DNA of 64,000 nt from Laccaria trichodermophora (taxonomy: Eukaryota > Basidiomycota > Agaricomycetes > Agaricales > Hydnangiaceae): the NCBI GenBank assembly GCA_018417955.1, contig JACTVC010000005.1, positions 1,674,001 to 1,738,000 of the forward strand, given 5' to 3'. Positions 1-11,460 of this stretch are shown here, piece by piece (position 1 is the first letter of the stretch; the number at the start of each line of letters is the position of its first letter). Made by a program: the position numbers and the translations under genes. The notes under the pieces were generated by a model. The model ran no database searches. It was not told the origin of the DNA and worked only from the letters and a program-made list of their open reading frames with translations.

Positions 1-220
1 CGGCGGATGTCCAACGGACACAAAATCCGGCCAGTCCAACCATTTCTTGCTTCTAAGTGGCTTGAGCAGACTTTCACTGGACTTTGCCTGGACTAGTAGC
101 GGAATCCAACCATTTCCAACGGACTCCGACGGACTTCCAACGGACTGTCCGCTGAGTCCATTGGAAATGGCAGGGTCCGATGAAAGTCCGTCGGACAAGC
201 AGTGGGAGTGTAAAGTACTG
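1..220 (-). mobile_element. Element D, end fragment of a hAT-like non-autonomous element
   Basis: The segment is dense in a GTCC-N-CGGAC dyad, for example GTCCAACGGAC and GTCCGTCGGAC. It ends at 220 with GGGAGTGTAAAGTACTG, the same end found on element B. The other end lies outside the window. The flanking DNA (221 on) matches the inside of element C at 22003-23653, so D appears to be inserted into C; GTAAATTA (221-228) would be its 8-bp target duplication. No coding potential. Assignment to a hAT-like group rests on TSD length in related copies. Confidence 0.5.
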
Positions 221-563
221 GTAAATTATAACCTTTCCATTCATTGATCATTAAAATGTAAGTTTATTGTAGAGTCTATTTTTGCTTTTTTAGTAGTATT
301 CATATATAATAATAATAATATACTAGAATCCACTGGACTCCACTGGACTCTGACTGGACTGCACTGGACTCTGACTGGACTCATAGTCCACTGGACTGGG
401 ACTGGACTCAGGAAAGTGGCTGGCAGTCCAGTGGGAGTCCAGTGGACTGGACTGGACTGGACTGGACTGGACTCCAGTGGACTGGGCATTCTGCCAGCCA
501 ATCTGGCCTGGTAAGAGGGCCACTGGAATCCATATGGATTACATGGGGGAGGGTAAAGACCTC
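221..563 (+). mobile_element. Element C, copy 1 (partial)
   Basis: Positions 221-540 are a reverse-complement match to about 22020-22360, including an AT-rich stretch with TAATAATAATA and a run of GTCCAGTGGAC-type palindromes (330-490). The right end is the complement of GAGGTCTTTACCC at 551-563, the conserved second end of this element group. The left part is cut off by nested element D. The sequence after 563 returns to Gypsy pol DNA. Non-coding. Confidence 0.6.
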
Positions 564-3045
564 ATTGCAAAGTTACAGTAGGTGAAAGTTCAAGAGTCAT
601 CCCTCCTTCCTCAGCTTATAATGTTGACTTGGGATTCAAGATACACTAAGCATACTTAAGCAAATCCTTTGTTCATGCATGAGCTGCTAGAAGCACAGCA
701 AGGGATTTAAAGAATATGCTGAAGGACTTACAGCCAGTCTACACAACAGAAGATGTCCAAATTGAAGCAGGAAGAGTGAAAATGGTGAAGGTAGCAGGTG
801 CAATCAAGGAAAGGAAGGATTGGCTAGTGGAATGGGTGATAGTCAGAACAGACTCAACAGACATTTTAGCAGCCCCTTTCACCTGGATTACTTCAGATAA
901 TCCTCTACTACCGATTGCCAACCCTGGGACAAGACCTTTATACATAAGAGAAGGTGATATAGTAGGACAATTAGCTGACCCCTTGTCTTACCTGGATCAC
1001 CCTGATGAGAATTCACTACATAAATATGTCGCATCCACAGAAGCTATACAAACTGTCATTATGGGTACCTTGAAAGAACAGGATCTAGCTAATGCAAGTA
1101 ATTCTCCTCCTGAAGTGTCAGATAGCAAGTTGGAAGAGGAAGAAGACTGGGGCCCCAAAACTACAGCCATGCCTGAGGATCCTTTCTCTGGACCAGTATC
1201 AGAGTTAGTCAAATTAGGACTTGACATTCCCACAAACATACTCCCTAAGTTGGAAGAAGTCTTACAGAAGAACTCAAAAGCTTTTGGCATAGATGGTAGA
1301 TTAGGCCACATTGATGCCAAAGTATTGCAGTACTTTACAGTGCCCCACCTATTTCTGCAGAAATAGGGTCATTCCAGTGGAATCAAGCAGAATAATTTTT
1401 TTTCAACTCCAACCTTATCCTGATGACTTGGTACTCATATTTCCTTATAAAATTCACATGTAGAATTCATAGATTTATTTGTAATGTATTTGAAATGTAT
1501 TACTACACACACTACACAGTTTATCTTAAAGGGAGGGGGAGGGGAGGAACAAGGTGGGAGTGTATTTATATTTTGGGAAGAACAAGAAAGGGGGAAGAAC
1601 AAGGGAGGAAGGGGGAAGGACAAGAAAGAGGGAAGGAAGGAAGGGGGAGGGGGGAAAGGGGGGAGGGAATGGTGGAGCAAGGGGCAAGGGAGCAAGAGGG
1701 AGGGACAAGGAAAGGGGGAAGGAGGAAGGAAGGGAGGGAATGGTGGAGGAGAGAGGGAGTGTGCTGGGACCTAGGCCATCATCATCTTGCATTGGCATCC
1801 CATCGTTGTGTCACATTTCATTGTCACCTCCTTGTCACAAGTTTCATTGTGTGTCCACATTTTTGTGTTATTCATGGGTGTTGTTGTCACCATTGTTGGG
1901 GGTGTTGTCATCACCATCACCATCATTGTGGGTGTTGTTGTTGCTGTTGGGAGCATCATTGTGGGTGGTGTTGGCATGTACATGGTGGTTTTGGTAGGTG
2001 GCATGGTGCCATCATGTGTTGTGTGGGCAGCATGTGTTTTTTGGTGGGTGGCACATGTTTTTTGGTGGGTGCTTGTATATTTTGGTGGGTGGTGGGGCGT
2101 TTTTGTGGGTGGGGTATGGTTCTTGTGGGTGCTGGCAGTGTATGTGGGTGGTGGGCATTGTTTTGTGTCTGTTGGGTAATGTTTTGTGTCTGGGGGTGTT
2201 GTTTTTGTGGGCATTGGGTGTTTTCATGGGTTCTGGTGCTCATTGTTTCATGACATGGCATTGCTGTGTTGTTGTCGAATGGTGTTGTGGTCAATTTTGG
2301 TGGTCATTGTGGCCATGGGTAATTGATGAGTGATGTGGACAGTGGTGGCTATGGGTGACAGTGATGGCATGGCATTGGCAGTGGTGACAAGCATGGTGGT
2401 GGTGGTGGAAGGAGAGTGTATATTTGGTGAGCATTGTTTGTTATTCATCGAAAATAAATAAACTATAATACATAACAAATAAACAAAATAAACAGGATTT
2501 CCATTCCTGCCCACTCCAGGGAAGACCATTCCTGCCCATTCCAGGGAAGACCATTCTGGAGACCATTCCAGTGTAAATTCTGGAATGATCAGATTCCACC
2601 AGAATGAGAAAACACAGGAATGACAAATTTAGCAGGGCTTACTGCTAAATTTCATTCCACTGGAATCCACAGGAATTCCACTGGAATGACTGGAATCCTG
2701 CAGGAATAGGGGGGGCACTGCTAAGGCCTCAAGTATTGATTCCTTGCATCCAAGTACAACCCCCACATCCCAGCCCATGTATGGAGCATCTCCAGCAAAA
2801 CATGAAGTTATTGATCATCAAGTTAAGGCTTGGTTCAAAGCAGGGGTGATCGAGTGTTCTGTTAGCCCTTGGGTTTTCCCAGTTGTGGTAGTTTATAGAA
2901 ATGGGAAGGCTTGTCTAGCTGTGGATTATTGAAAAATTAACACCAACACTATACCAGATGAATTTCCTATTCCCAGGCAATCAGAGATCATACAAGCCTT
3001 ATCAGGTTCTCAAGTCTTATCTTTGTTTGATGCTTTAGCTGGTTT
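564..3045 (+). pseudogene. Degenerate Ty3/Gypsy pol fragment (protease-RT linker and start of RT)
   Basis: Codons 716-1327 encode the stretch between protease and reverse transcriptase typical of agaricomycete Ty3/Gypsy polyproteins (DILAAP, then NPGTRPLYIREGD). The reading resumes at 2744-3045 with the RT start (QPMYGASPAKHEVID, then SPWVFPVVVVYRNGKA, DEFPIPRQSE, LFDALAGF). Element A1 splits the two parts exactly, duplicating 8 bp. A net one-base loss just after the second target duplication shifts the frame, and a stop follows VDY (2930-2932). The RT palm core, RNase H and integrase are absent; the match ends near 3045. A dead relic; no function is expected. Confidence 0.75.
1328..2730 (+). 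mobile_element. Element A, copy 1: 1403-bp hAT-like non-autonomous element
   Basis: A perfect 8-bp target duplication AAGTATTG flanks it (1320-1327 and 2731-2738) inside Gypsy pol coding sequence. The left end reads CAGTACTTTACAGTGCCCC; the right end is the complement of GAGGCCTTAGCAGTGCCCC. Arrays of ATTCC/GGAAT dyads, mostly ATTCCASTGGAAT, lie inside each end. The interior has a purine tract (about 1530-1760), a GT-rich tract (about 1850-2430) and a short AT-rich block (2445-2495). No transposase is encoded; ORFs here are low-complexity artefacts. The 8-bp TSD suggests hAT, but P and Merlin elements also make 8-bp duplications. Confidence 0.8.
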
Positions 3046-3484
3046 CTGTGATACCATAGTAGTACTTACCCTCTCTTGCATGACATGGTATCATCATATT
3101 TACTCTTATTTGTATCTTGTTATCTATATAGAATGGCACAATGTTTTTAGCCTTTTGATGGCTGAGTAAGGATGACTCAGCTGAGTAAGCGATGACAAAG
3201 CTGACAAATCCTGTCCAAACATCTGTCTGAGCTGCAAACAACGCTTGACCTCTACCCTCTTCATGTCCCTTACCCCAGGTAAGTGTTCCTGTGCATGGAT
3301 GTGCAGATCTTTGTAACCATCCATCTTTTTAGATCTTCTCTTGCTTGAGAGACCTGTTTGTATGCATATATGGTTGTAGATCTAAACTGATCTAATCTCT
3401 GTTCAAACTTCCTTAGATTACCTGCTCTTTGTGGTTGATCCTATTGGTTCTGCTCTACAGTGGTTATAAAATCTTTATCATTGG
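3046..3484. other. Unassigned junction between Gypsy relic and Helitron relic
   Basis: The RT match stops near 3045 and helicase similarity starts near 3485. The intervening DNA has no supported gene. It could be a decayed 5' part of the Helitron or unrelated filler; no clean Helitron 5' terminus can be assigned. Confidence 0.4.
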
Positions 3485-5209
3485 GTGGGTAATCTATTAT
3501 GGTGTAACCCTACATCTCCTGGAGACCTTTGGAATCAATTTAAAGATAAAATATGTGATGATCTACAGCGGAGGCTGCAGCAAGAACAGCCTGATCAAAC
3601 ATTCACACAAGAACAAATTTATGATTATGGTCTCTATCTGATTGATAGAATTCTGCTGGAATCAGGAAAACAGTTAAAAGATTATCCTTCCATGCCACTT
3701 CCTCAAGGCAATTGGGGAGTAATTAATGACAATTATCTTCTGTGGGACCAACTCTTCAGATATGATCCTGATGAATTGGCCAGAAAAGTGGCACAAAATA
3801 CAGCCCTCTTCAATGATGAACAGCGAAATGTATATAATACTGTCATGGACTCTGTCAGAAATGACAAGGGTGATACTTTATTTGTTCACAGTGGAGGTGG
3901 AGGAGGAAAAACTTTTGTTTGTAATACTATAGCTGCTGCTGTAAGAGCAATGGGGAAAGTTGCATTGTGTGTTGCTTCCTCTGGAATTGCATCACTACTG
4001 TTGGATGGTGGCCGAACAGCTCATTCACGTTTTAAAATACCAATTGACCTTAATGAAACATCCAAATGTAGATTTGGAAAAAACCATGATCTTTATGCTG
4101 TACTACAAAGAACAGGAATTATTATATGGGATGAGGCTCCTATGCAACACAAGCATGCAGTAGAAGCATTGGACCATACACTTCATGAAGTAATGGGCAT
4201 TGATAAACGTTTTGGTGGAATCACTGTACTATTTGGTGGTGACTTTCGCCAAACTTTGCCAGTGGTGCCCAAGGGAACCCGACAAGAGATTGTGGCAGCA
4301 TCCTTGAAAAGGTCAAATAGAATTTGGAGACATACTAAAGTACTTCACCTATGAAAAAATATGCGATTGGATAGAACCCCAGAAAGTGAGGCCTTTGCAA
4401 AATGGCTTCTGGATGTTGGATCAGGCAAAAATGTGGATGATGAGGGGAAAATTAGCTTGCCAGAACATATGCGATGTGGGGCTGATGTTGATTCATTGAT
4501 CCAATCAACTTATCCAGGAGTGGATATCCCTAACCAACCAGATCAATATTATTTGGACAGAACCATTCTCTCTGGAACAAATGATGATGTAGATAAAATC
4601 AATGCTGCAATCTTGCAAAAATTTCCAGGAGAGGAGACAGTTTTAATGAGTGCAGACTCTGTCTCACAAGATGATGAAGCCTCTCACTTGAACTTCCAAC
4701 CTTATCCCATGGAGTTTTTAAATTCAATCACTGCATCAGGCTTACCTCTTGCAAAGTTGGCTTTGAAGCCTGGGTGTCCCTTGATGTTGTTGTGCAACCT
4801 TGATCCATCAAAGGGACTATGCAATGGCACATGTCTTATCTTGGTCAACATTCACCCACGTGTTTTAGAGTGCCATATCATTTCTGGAGATGAACGATTT
4901 GCAGGAAAGCATGTTTTGATTCCCAGATTGGTCTTGGAGCCATCAAATGACCTCTTACCAGTCAAACTCCGATGCCGTCAATTCCCTGTTCGCCTGGCAT
5001 TTGCAATGACAATCAATAAATCTCAAGGTCAATCTGTAAAGAATGTGGGGTTGGACCTCCGTTCATCAGTGTTTTCTCATGGACAACTCTATGTTGCACT
5101 CTCCTGGTGTACATCTGGCAACCGCATCAAGGTGTTGTTCCCTGAAAATCAAAATGACAACTGCACCCATAATGTTGTTTACAATGAAATTCTGCCTGGT
5201 GTGGTTTGA
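3485..5209 (+). pseudogene. Helitron PIF1-like helicase, C-terminal part, one in-frame stop
   Basis: This encodes the superfamily 1B (PIF1/RRM3-like) helicase half of a Helitron RepHel protein, which would unwind DNA during rolling-circle transposition. Visible motifs, in order: FNDEQRNVYNTVMDSV (Q-like region), Walker A SGGGGGKT (about 3890-3915), VASSGIASLLL, DEAPM (Walker B), GGDFRQTLPV, and near the end TINKSQGQS followed by LYVALSW. One TGA (4352-4354) interrupts an otherwise open frame between LHL and KNMRL; CGA to TGA would explain it and fits the C-to-T decay seen in this region. The Rep (HUH) domain is missing upstream, so the copy is truncated and cannot be autonomous. Family identity is confident; the nonsense cause is inference. 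Confidence 0.85.
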
Positions 5210-5640
5210 ATGTAAGTCATCTCATTAATTAGCTCTTTCCAAGTACACTGAATTTAATTGGTACAGTAATTGCAATGTCTAATGTTCCATCTAAATTAAA
5301 AATGCAAGTGTAGGCATTTCCAAAAGTAATTTGTAAGTGGTTCTGATTGCTCTTCATGTATACAACAACTCATTTTTTATTGTTATCAGATTGCCTATTT
5401 ATTGACCAGTAAAATATATATATGCATTGTCTGTCTGTTCCTATTACTGTTTGAGGAAAGAAAAAAGACTGAAATTGTTCATGGGAGCTGAGATTTAACA
5501 TGTGTGTAAGAGCTGGGATGAAACATGTGTACCGGGGGGTCCAGGGGGCTTGCCCCTGGCAAGCCGTGACCCATGCTGAAGGAACGGCCGAGCGTTAGCG
5601 AGTGCCGTGCCATAGGCACGGGTCTTAGGCTCGTAATGCT
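5210..5640 (+). other. Non-coding tail with two hairpins, possible Helitron 3' end
   Basis: After the helicase stop lies AT-rich non-coding DNA, then a locally GC-rich patch (about 5532-5625) with two strong stem-loops: GGCTTGCC-CCT-GGCAAGCC, and a GTGCC-ATA-GGCAC stem. Helitrons end in a hairpin followed by CTRR; I do not see a clean CTRR here, so the exact terminus is open. Confidence 0.4.
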
Positions 5641-7407
5641 TTATGATAGATTGCAAACTTTCACATTAACTTACATGTGGAGTGAGTCACCCCAAATGTA
5701 TATGGCTAGGCAGCCTTGTGCCTCCCCTCCAGGATACCAGAGCCCCATGCTGGGTGACAGTGTCCCCCTTCCTGGGTTACTGGATCATGGAGGTGTGGCC
5801 ACAATACCCATGACCACTCCACATGCACTCTCATGTGTCCAACACATCTTCTCTGCTTCTCTCTCTCATCTATGCCTTCATTGAGAAGTCCAGAATGTTG
5901 ACCTGGTTTCACAATGGTGGGGGCACCATGGACTTCATCAAGATGAAGTTTGTGAGTGCAGAGGCATGGAGAACTCAAAAAAGGCAAGTTTTTTGGACAC
6001 AATCTGTCAACTGACAATTGTGCCTAGTTTACCTACCATCACTACCACCCTTGAAGACAAAAAAGGCTTAACCAAAACCTTCCTACTCTCATTAGCATGT
6101 TCACCCACAGCTTCCAAGAGTCATTGGTCTGTAGGATCAGCCAACCAAACTTCATCATCAACAACCCTCATAACTCCCTCATTCATTCATGCATCAGCAT
6201 GTTCATCCACAGCTGTGATATAGGATTGGAAGGGAATGCCCAGAGGCCATAGTCAAACAATGGTATATAGCTAGATTTGGATATCTTACATAATATATTG
6301 ATCTTTTGTCTTGAACCACCATCTTGTCAGCAGTCTTGCCATCCTCTTGCACTACATGTAGTGCTTTGTATATCTGTACTTTCTACAGTATGCATAATCA
6401 TGTTGGGCCAGCTGAGTATCTGGTAACTGCTCATTGCTCACTCATGGGTGTTGATCCCAGATCCACCCATTCTTGCCTCCTCCTTCCCTCTTGGCTTCAG
6501 CTATGCAAGAAGTTCAGAGTGAACACTTCACAACAGCCCTTGAAGATGATGAATTCATAGGGAAAGCTACATCTCTCCCCACCAATGTGAGCTATGCCCA
6601 CTGCTGTTGCACAAATGCCCTCTGCTTTCAGGACCCTGAAGTCTATAATCCCTCTGCCCTGACAACCATAATGATTGTCACCCCAGGGAAGCTTCTACCC
6701 TACCAACACCCAGACCCTCAACTGCCTCCTTATAAGTCAGGCGACTGCCAGCACAATTCTTTCTTTATTCCTTCAATGAGTTTGACCACTCCCACTGGAG
6801 GAGACGACATCCCACTTCAGGCAACCACCTAACCCTACCCTCTTAGGGTAGTTAGTTCATGCCTATAAGACTACCCTATGATGGTCTGATACCATGGTAT
6901 GTCCCACCTAATTCTTGGAGTCCCCTGGGGGTAGCCAGGTACTCCTATGGGATTTCCATGGTATCTGATAGGACTTCCACATTCCTCTTACATTTTCCTG
7001 GGAGTCCCAACTACTATATTCTCTGGGACTCCACAAGGTGAAGGACTCCCATATGGTTCACTGGGACTCCCAAGTATATATGTACCTAAACTTCTACTCA
7101 CTGGGACTCCCCAGGGTGAGGGATTCCCATCTGGTTAATTGGGACTCCCAAGTATATCTGTACCTAGATTCCTATTCCCTGAGACTCCCATCATGAATAT
7201 ATATGCCTGTGACTACTAAGTAACAAAAACCAAGCCTTATATCATAACAGACAAAGCTTGAAACTTCTGACAACCAAGCCTTCTACTAGAACAGACTTAT
7301 AACAATGAAACCTTACACAACAAAACAAGACTTGTAACACCAACAATTCCACCAGTCATAAACTTGTAACCCCTCTGACAGCTAAGAAGAAGGGAAAGGG
7401 AGTCTCC
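5641..7407. other. No supported gene; short tandem GGGACTCCC repeats at about 6915-7190
   Basis: Only short open frames without recognisable motifs. At 6915-7190 a degenerate unit of about 60-70 bp recurs about four times, with GGGACTCCC followed by AAGTATAT and TGTACCTA. The DNA is CpG-poor like its surroundings. It is probably decayed transposon sequence, but I cannot name the family. Confidence 0.4.
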
Positions 7408-7830
7408 ATGGCAGAGGAACTGGACCCTGAGGCCATATCCCCCACAAATGACAGTCCTATGCCATCATCTGGGCCTGTACTTATGGGACCTCACTCCCTG
7501 GACAAGACAAATCCAGGTGAGATGTTCTCATATCCTGCTGCTTCTCAAGGCATGAAACATATGCTCACAGCTAACAGAAGTGCAAGCTCTCAACCCCCTG
7601 CTAGTAAAAGCTCCAACATGCCCAGCATGCAGACCACTGCTTCTAGAGGCACAAGCAATATGAACAAAACTTCCAGGAAACCTTCCACTTCTGGTGTGAA
7701 TCAACCTGCAGCCTCCCTACAGCAGACTCCAGCTGAACCATCTGAATGAGCTCTTGCCTTCAGAGAAGATTTGATTAACCTTCAGGCTGCCATCCATAGG
7801 GAAGTTGTTGAGGCAGGGCAGTTAGTAGGA
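7408..7830 (+). pseudogene. Ser/Thr/Pro-rich ORF, possible gag-like fragment
   Basis: An ATG at 7408 opens 113 codons rich in S, T, P, N and Q, stopped by TGA at 7747-7749. Past the stop the same frame reads REDLINLQAAIHREVVEAG and then EPRTYKQAIVDG near 7850, which looks protein-like. Low-complexity N-terminus followed by a helical segment resembles a retroelement gag, but I recognise no domain. The right-hand frame runs into the outer tip of the large palindrome at 7836-14320. Confidence 0.3.
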
Positions 7831-8479
7831 ATCACCCACCAACACTGAGAGCCCCGAACATACAAACAGGCCATAGTTGATGGTGCCTGCTGATGGGCCA
7901 ATAAGAGACAATAACCTGGTGTTGATGAATTGGCCGATGCAGTCCCATGAATAAGGTAATGAAGGGTCAGCCGGTGATGTAGATTTAGCACAGCTGGATC
8001 AGCAGGAATTACATCTGGAGAGCGAAGGACAACTATTTGTATATCGGCTGATGGAAGATAGCTATGCAGGATCAGTTGACAGATTTGAATGTTCCTGGGT
8101 TGGTGATCAGCCGAGGGTCTTAAATTTTGATTAGCAGAGTCAGCTGGTGGGACCCACATTATTGTAGTCATGGCTCGGCTGATCAGTCCAGCAAATGGAT
8201 ACTGCTACTGGGTCGGCCATGAAAACTGACAATTTATAAACATGGGATCAGCCGATCTTTGAGCCAGCCTGGCCTTTTCAATATGGACTAGTATATGTTT
8301 TCTGCTCGGCTTGCATTTTATGCAGCCGAGCAGGGTTATTTGAGCCAGACCCAGGCTTCCATGCCTGGTCAAAATGTCCAACATGTGGTGTGTTTACAGG
8401 AAAAGTGACTTGCCCAGATGATTTAATATTAAATTGTTGAAGAACTTTAGCTTGTGCCCTGTCCAGATGCAAAATAACC

Positions 8480-10070
8480 CAGCAGACAAGTGAATTAAAT
8501 CAATAAATATGGCCAGGCTGCACATTGGGTGGTGCAGGTGATCAAAGTAATTTGTTGAAATCATCCAGCTGTTGCTGTGGTCGAGTAAATGATCACTGAG
8601 CAAACAGGTGAATTAAATGCCTGGGCTGGACATTGGATAACAGTGCCAATTTCATTTTAAATTGTTGAAGTACTTTGGCTGGTGCCGAGGCCAGGTGGAA
8701 AATAACTGAGCAGAGAAGTGAATCAAATCGGTAAAAGTGCCTGGGCTGCATCTGGGATAATAGAACCGATTTAATTTTAAATTGTTGAAGTACTTTAGCT
8801 AGTGCCGAGGCTGGGTGAAAAATAACGGAGCAGACAAGTGAATTAAATTGGTAAAAATGCCCGGGATGCGTCTCACATAATAGAACCTGTTGAATATTAA
8901 ATTGTTGAAGTATTTTGGCTGGGTGGAAAACAACTGAGCAGACAAGTGAATTAAATTGGCAAAAGTGCTCGGGCTGCATCTCAGGTAATAGAGCCGATTC
9001 AATATTAAATTGGTGAAGTACTTTGGCTGGTGCCGAGGCCGGGAAAATGACTGAGCAGACAAGTGAATTAAATTGGCGAAAGTGCCAGGGCTGTGTCTCA
9101 GGTAATAGAGCCGATTTCATAATATATTGGTGAGGTACTTTAAGTGGTGCCGAGGCCGAGTGGAAAATAACTGAGCAGACAAGTGAATTAAATCAGTAAG
9201 AGTGGCCGGGCTGCATCTTGAATAATAGAGATTATTTAATATTAAATTGGTGACATACTTTGGCTGGTGCCGAGGCCGGGTGAAAAATGACCGAGCAGAC
9301 AAATGAATCAAATCGGTAAAAGTGCCCAGGCTATGTCTCGGGTAATAGAGCCAATTTAATATTAAATTGGTGACGTACTTTAACTGGTGCCGAGGCCGGG
9401 TGGAAAAAACCGAGCAGACAAGTGAATTAAATCGGTAAAAGTGCCCGGACTGCATCTTGGATAATAGAGCCAATTTAATATTAAATTGGTGAAGTACTTT
9501 GGATGGTGCTGAGGCCGGGTGAAAAATGACCGAGCAGACAAGTGAATGAAATCGGTTAAAGTGCCCAGGTTACGTCTCGGGTAATAGAGCCGATTTAATA
9601 TTAAATTGGTGTACTTTAACTGGTGCCGAGGCCGGGTGGAAAATAACCGAGCAGACAAGTGAATTTAATTGGTAAAAGTGCCTGGACTGCTTCTTGGATA
9701 ATAGAGCCAATTTAATACTAAATTGGTGAAGTACTTTGGATGGTGCTGAGGCTGGGTGAAAGATGACCGAGCAGACAAGTGAATTAAATTGGTAACAATG
9801 CCTGGGCTGCGTCTCGGGTAATAGAGCCGATTTAATATTCAATTGGTGAAATACTTTAACTGGTGCCGAGGCCAAGTGGAAAATAACTGAGCAGACAAAT
9901 GAATTAAATCAGTAAAAGTGCCTGGGCTGCGTCTCGGATAATTGAGCCAATTTAATATCAAATTGGTGAAGTACTTTGGCTGGTCCGAGGCTGGGTAAAA
10001 AATAACCGAGCAGACAGGTGAATTAAATTGGTAAAAGTGCCTGGGCTGCACATCGGGTGACGGATATTAA
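8480..10070 (-). repeat. Left tandem array, about 13-14 copies of a 117-120-bp unit
   Basis: The phrase AGACAAGTGAATTAAATC/T recurs at about 8481, 8711, 8832, 8939, 9056, 9176, 9296, 9416, 9535, 9652, 9771, 9891 and 10010. Each unit also has GGTGCCGAGGCCGGGTGGAAA and TTAATATTAAATTGGTGAAG. The array is the reverse complement of the one at 11461-13480. One unit near 8605 is shortened. The unit itself keeps a few CpGs (CCGAGGCCGG), unlike most of this compartment. Confidence 0.9.
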
Positions 10071-10225
10071 ATTGTCATACTTTGGCTGTTCCGAGGCTGG
10101 GTAAAAAATAACATGATAGAAATGCCCAGGTTGCACATCAGATAATAGAACCGATTTGATATTCAATTGGTGAAGTCCTTCAGCTAATGCCATGTCCAGC
10201 TGCAAAGTGGCAAGTGAGTGGATTC

Positions 10226-10335
10226 TCCCACCATCCCACCATCCCACCATCCTGCCATCCTGCCATCCTGCCATCCTGCCATCTCATGATCCTTCCATCC
10301 TTCCATCCTGCCATCCTGCCCTCCTGTCATCAGCA
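10226..10335 (+). repeat. CATCCTGC/CATCCCAC microsatellite
   Basis: Imperfect tandem octamers CATCCTGC, CATCCCAC and CATCCTTC. They lie at the inner side of the left array, inside the palindrome arm. No coding meaning. Confidence 0.85.
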
Positions 10336-10400
10336 TTATATCTTGACCATTACTGGCCACTTCTCTCCAAAAACCCTGCTAATTATATCTTGATGTAGTC

Positions 10401-11034
10401 TATGACATACTCAAAACAAGAACCTATAGTAGTGTAGTTGACATGCATCTCCCTCAATGTTCCCCATGGTATGTATATCTTTACTGTAGCCTCCCCAAAG
10501 CAGAAAGAATACAGTGTATATTATATATGCTTAATTTGTGGTAGCTCAGAATAGCCATTTGGGGTTCTGAGTATCTGTATTGCACAACATGCCCAGAAGA
10601 CATATAAATCCCATGGGAGTTCCAGAGGAATATGTTCAATTATTATTTGCACAACATGAAGATATAAGGTTCTAATTGGAGCAACTTACTTGGTAAATGG
10701 TGCATGGAGAGGAGGGAGGAATACATTGTATCCATTAGTTACATCACCACTGTTTCACCAATGAGAGTCAAAAGTGGGTTGGAGGTAGGGATGGGATAGC
10801 TAGAAAGAAGTTTTAAAGGAATTACAGAGATTGACAAGACAAGATAATGATTTCAGAAGATTATATATGGAGCAGGACAATGGTACATGGATAGTCACTA
10901 ACATTCCAGCCATATCTCTGTATCTAGGAAAACAGATATTTAAAACATCCTGCCTTCCTTACCTGATCAATACTCTTTGAACAACCTACTAGCTACCCCA
11001 GCCTTAAGTGAACCTCACACCATATATATTAAAC
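10401..11034. other. Central spacer (loop) of the large palindrome
   Basis: Unique-looking AT-rich DNA between the inner inverted tips. I see no supported ORF, RNA gene or promoter in it. Confidence 0.4.
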
Positions 11035-11460
11035 ATGACCAAGATATGATTAGGAATTTTTTTGGAGAGAAATAGTCCAGTAACAGTGGAAACACTATAC
11101 TCATGACTGGTGGGCGGAATGGGGGCGGGATTACACCTATTGGAGAAACTAGTGCCTGATTTAGTAATTGTCGGTCAACAATGATGGCATTGAGAGGGAG
11201 CATCAGGTGGATGGTGTGAAAGTCAGAACTAACTTGTCTATTTGGCATTGGTGTATGAATGGCTCTGAGCTCGGGGAACAACCCTCATCAGTTGTGTTAT
11301 CTTGCCTGCTCGGTAATATTACACCCAGACTGAAATGATATGGATGCAACCCAGGCATGTTCAGTGATATACTTCACTTGTAGGCTCAGTAGTGGTCCAC
11401 TTCAACCATCCGTAGACAGCATAACAATTTCATATTTAATCATCAGCAGCAGCCCAGGTG

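Noticed and set aside
1423..2333. His/Cys/Gly-rich and Thr/His-rich frames in element A
   Set aside because: Products of GT-rich and purine-rich low-complexity tracts; equivalent frames in other copies are not conserved in length or sequence.
5530..5640. Precise Helitron 3' terminus
   Set aside because: Hairpins are present, but no CTRR directly follows either of them, so the border was not called.
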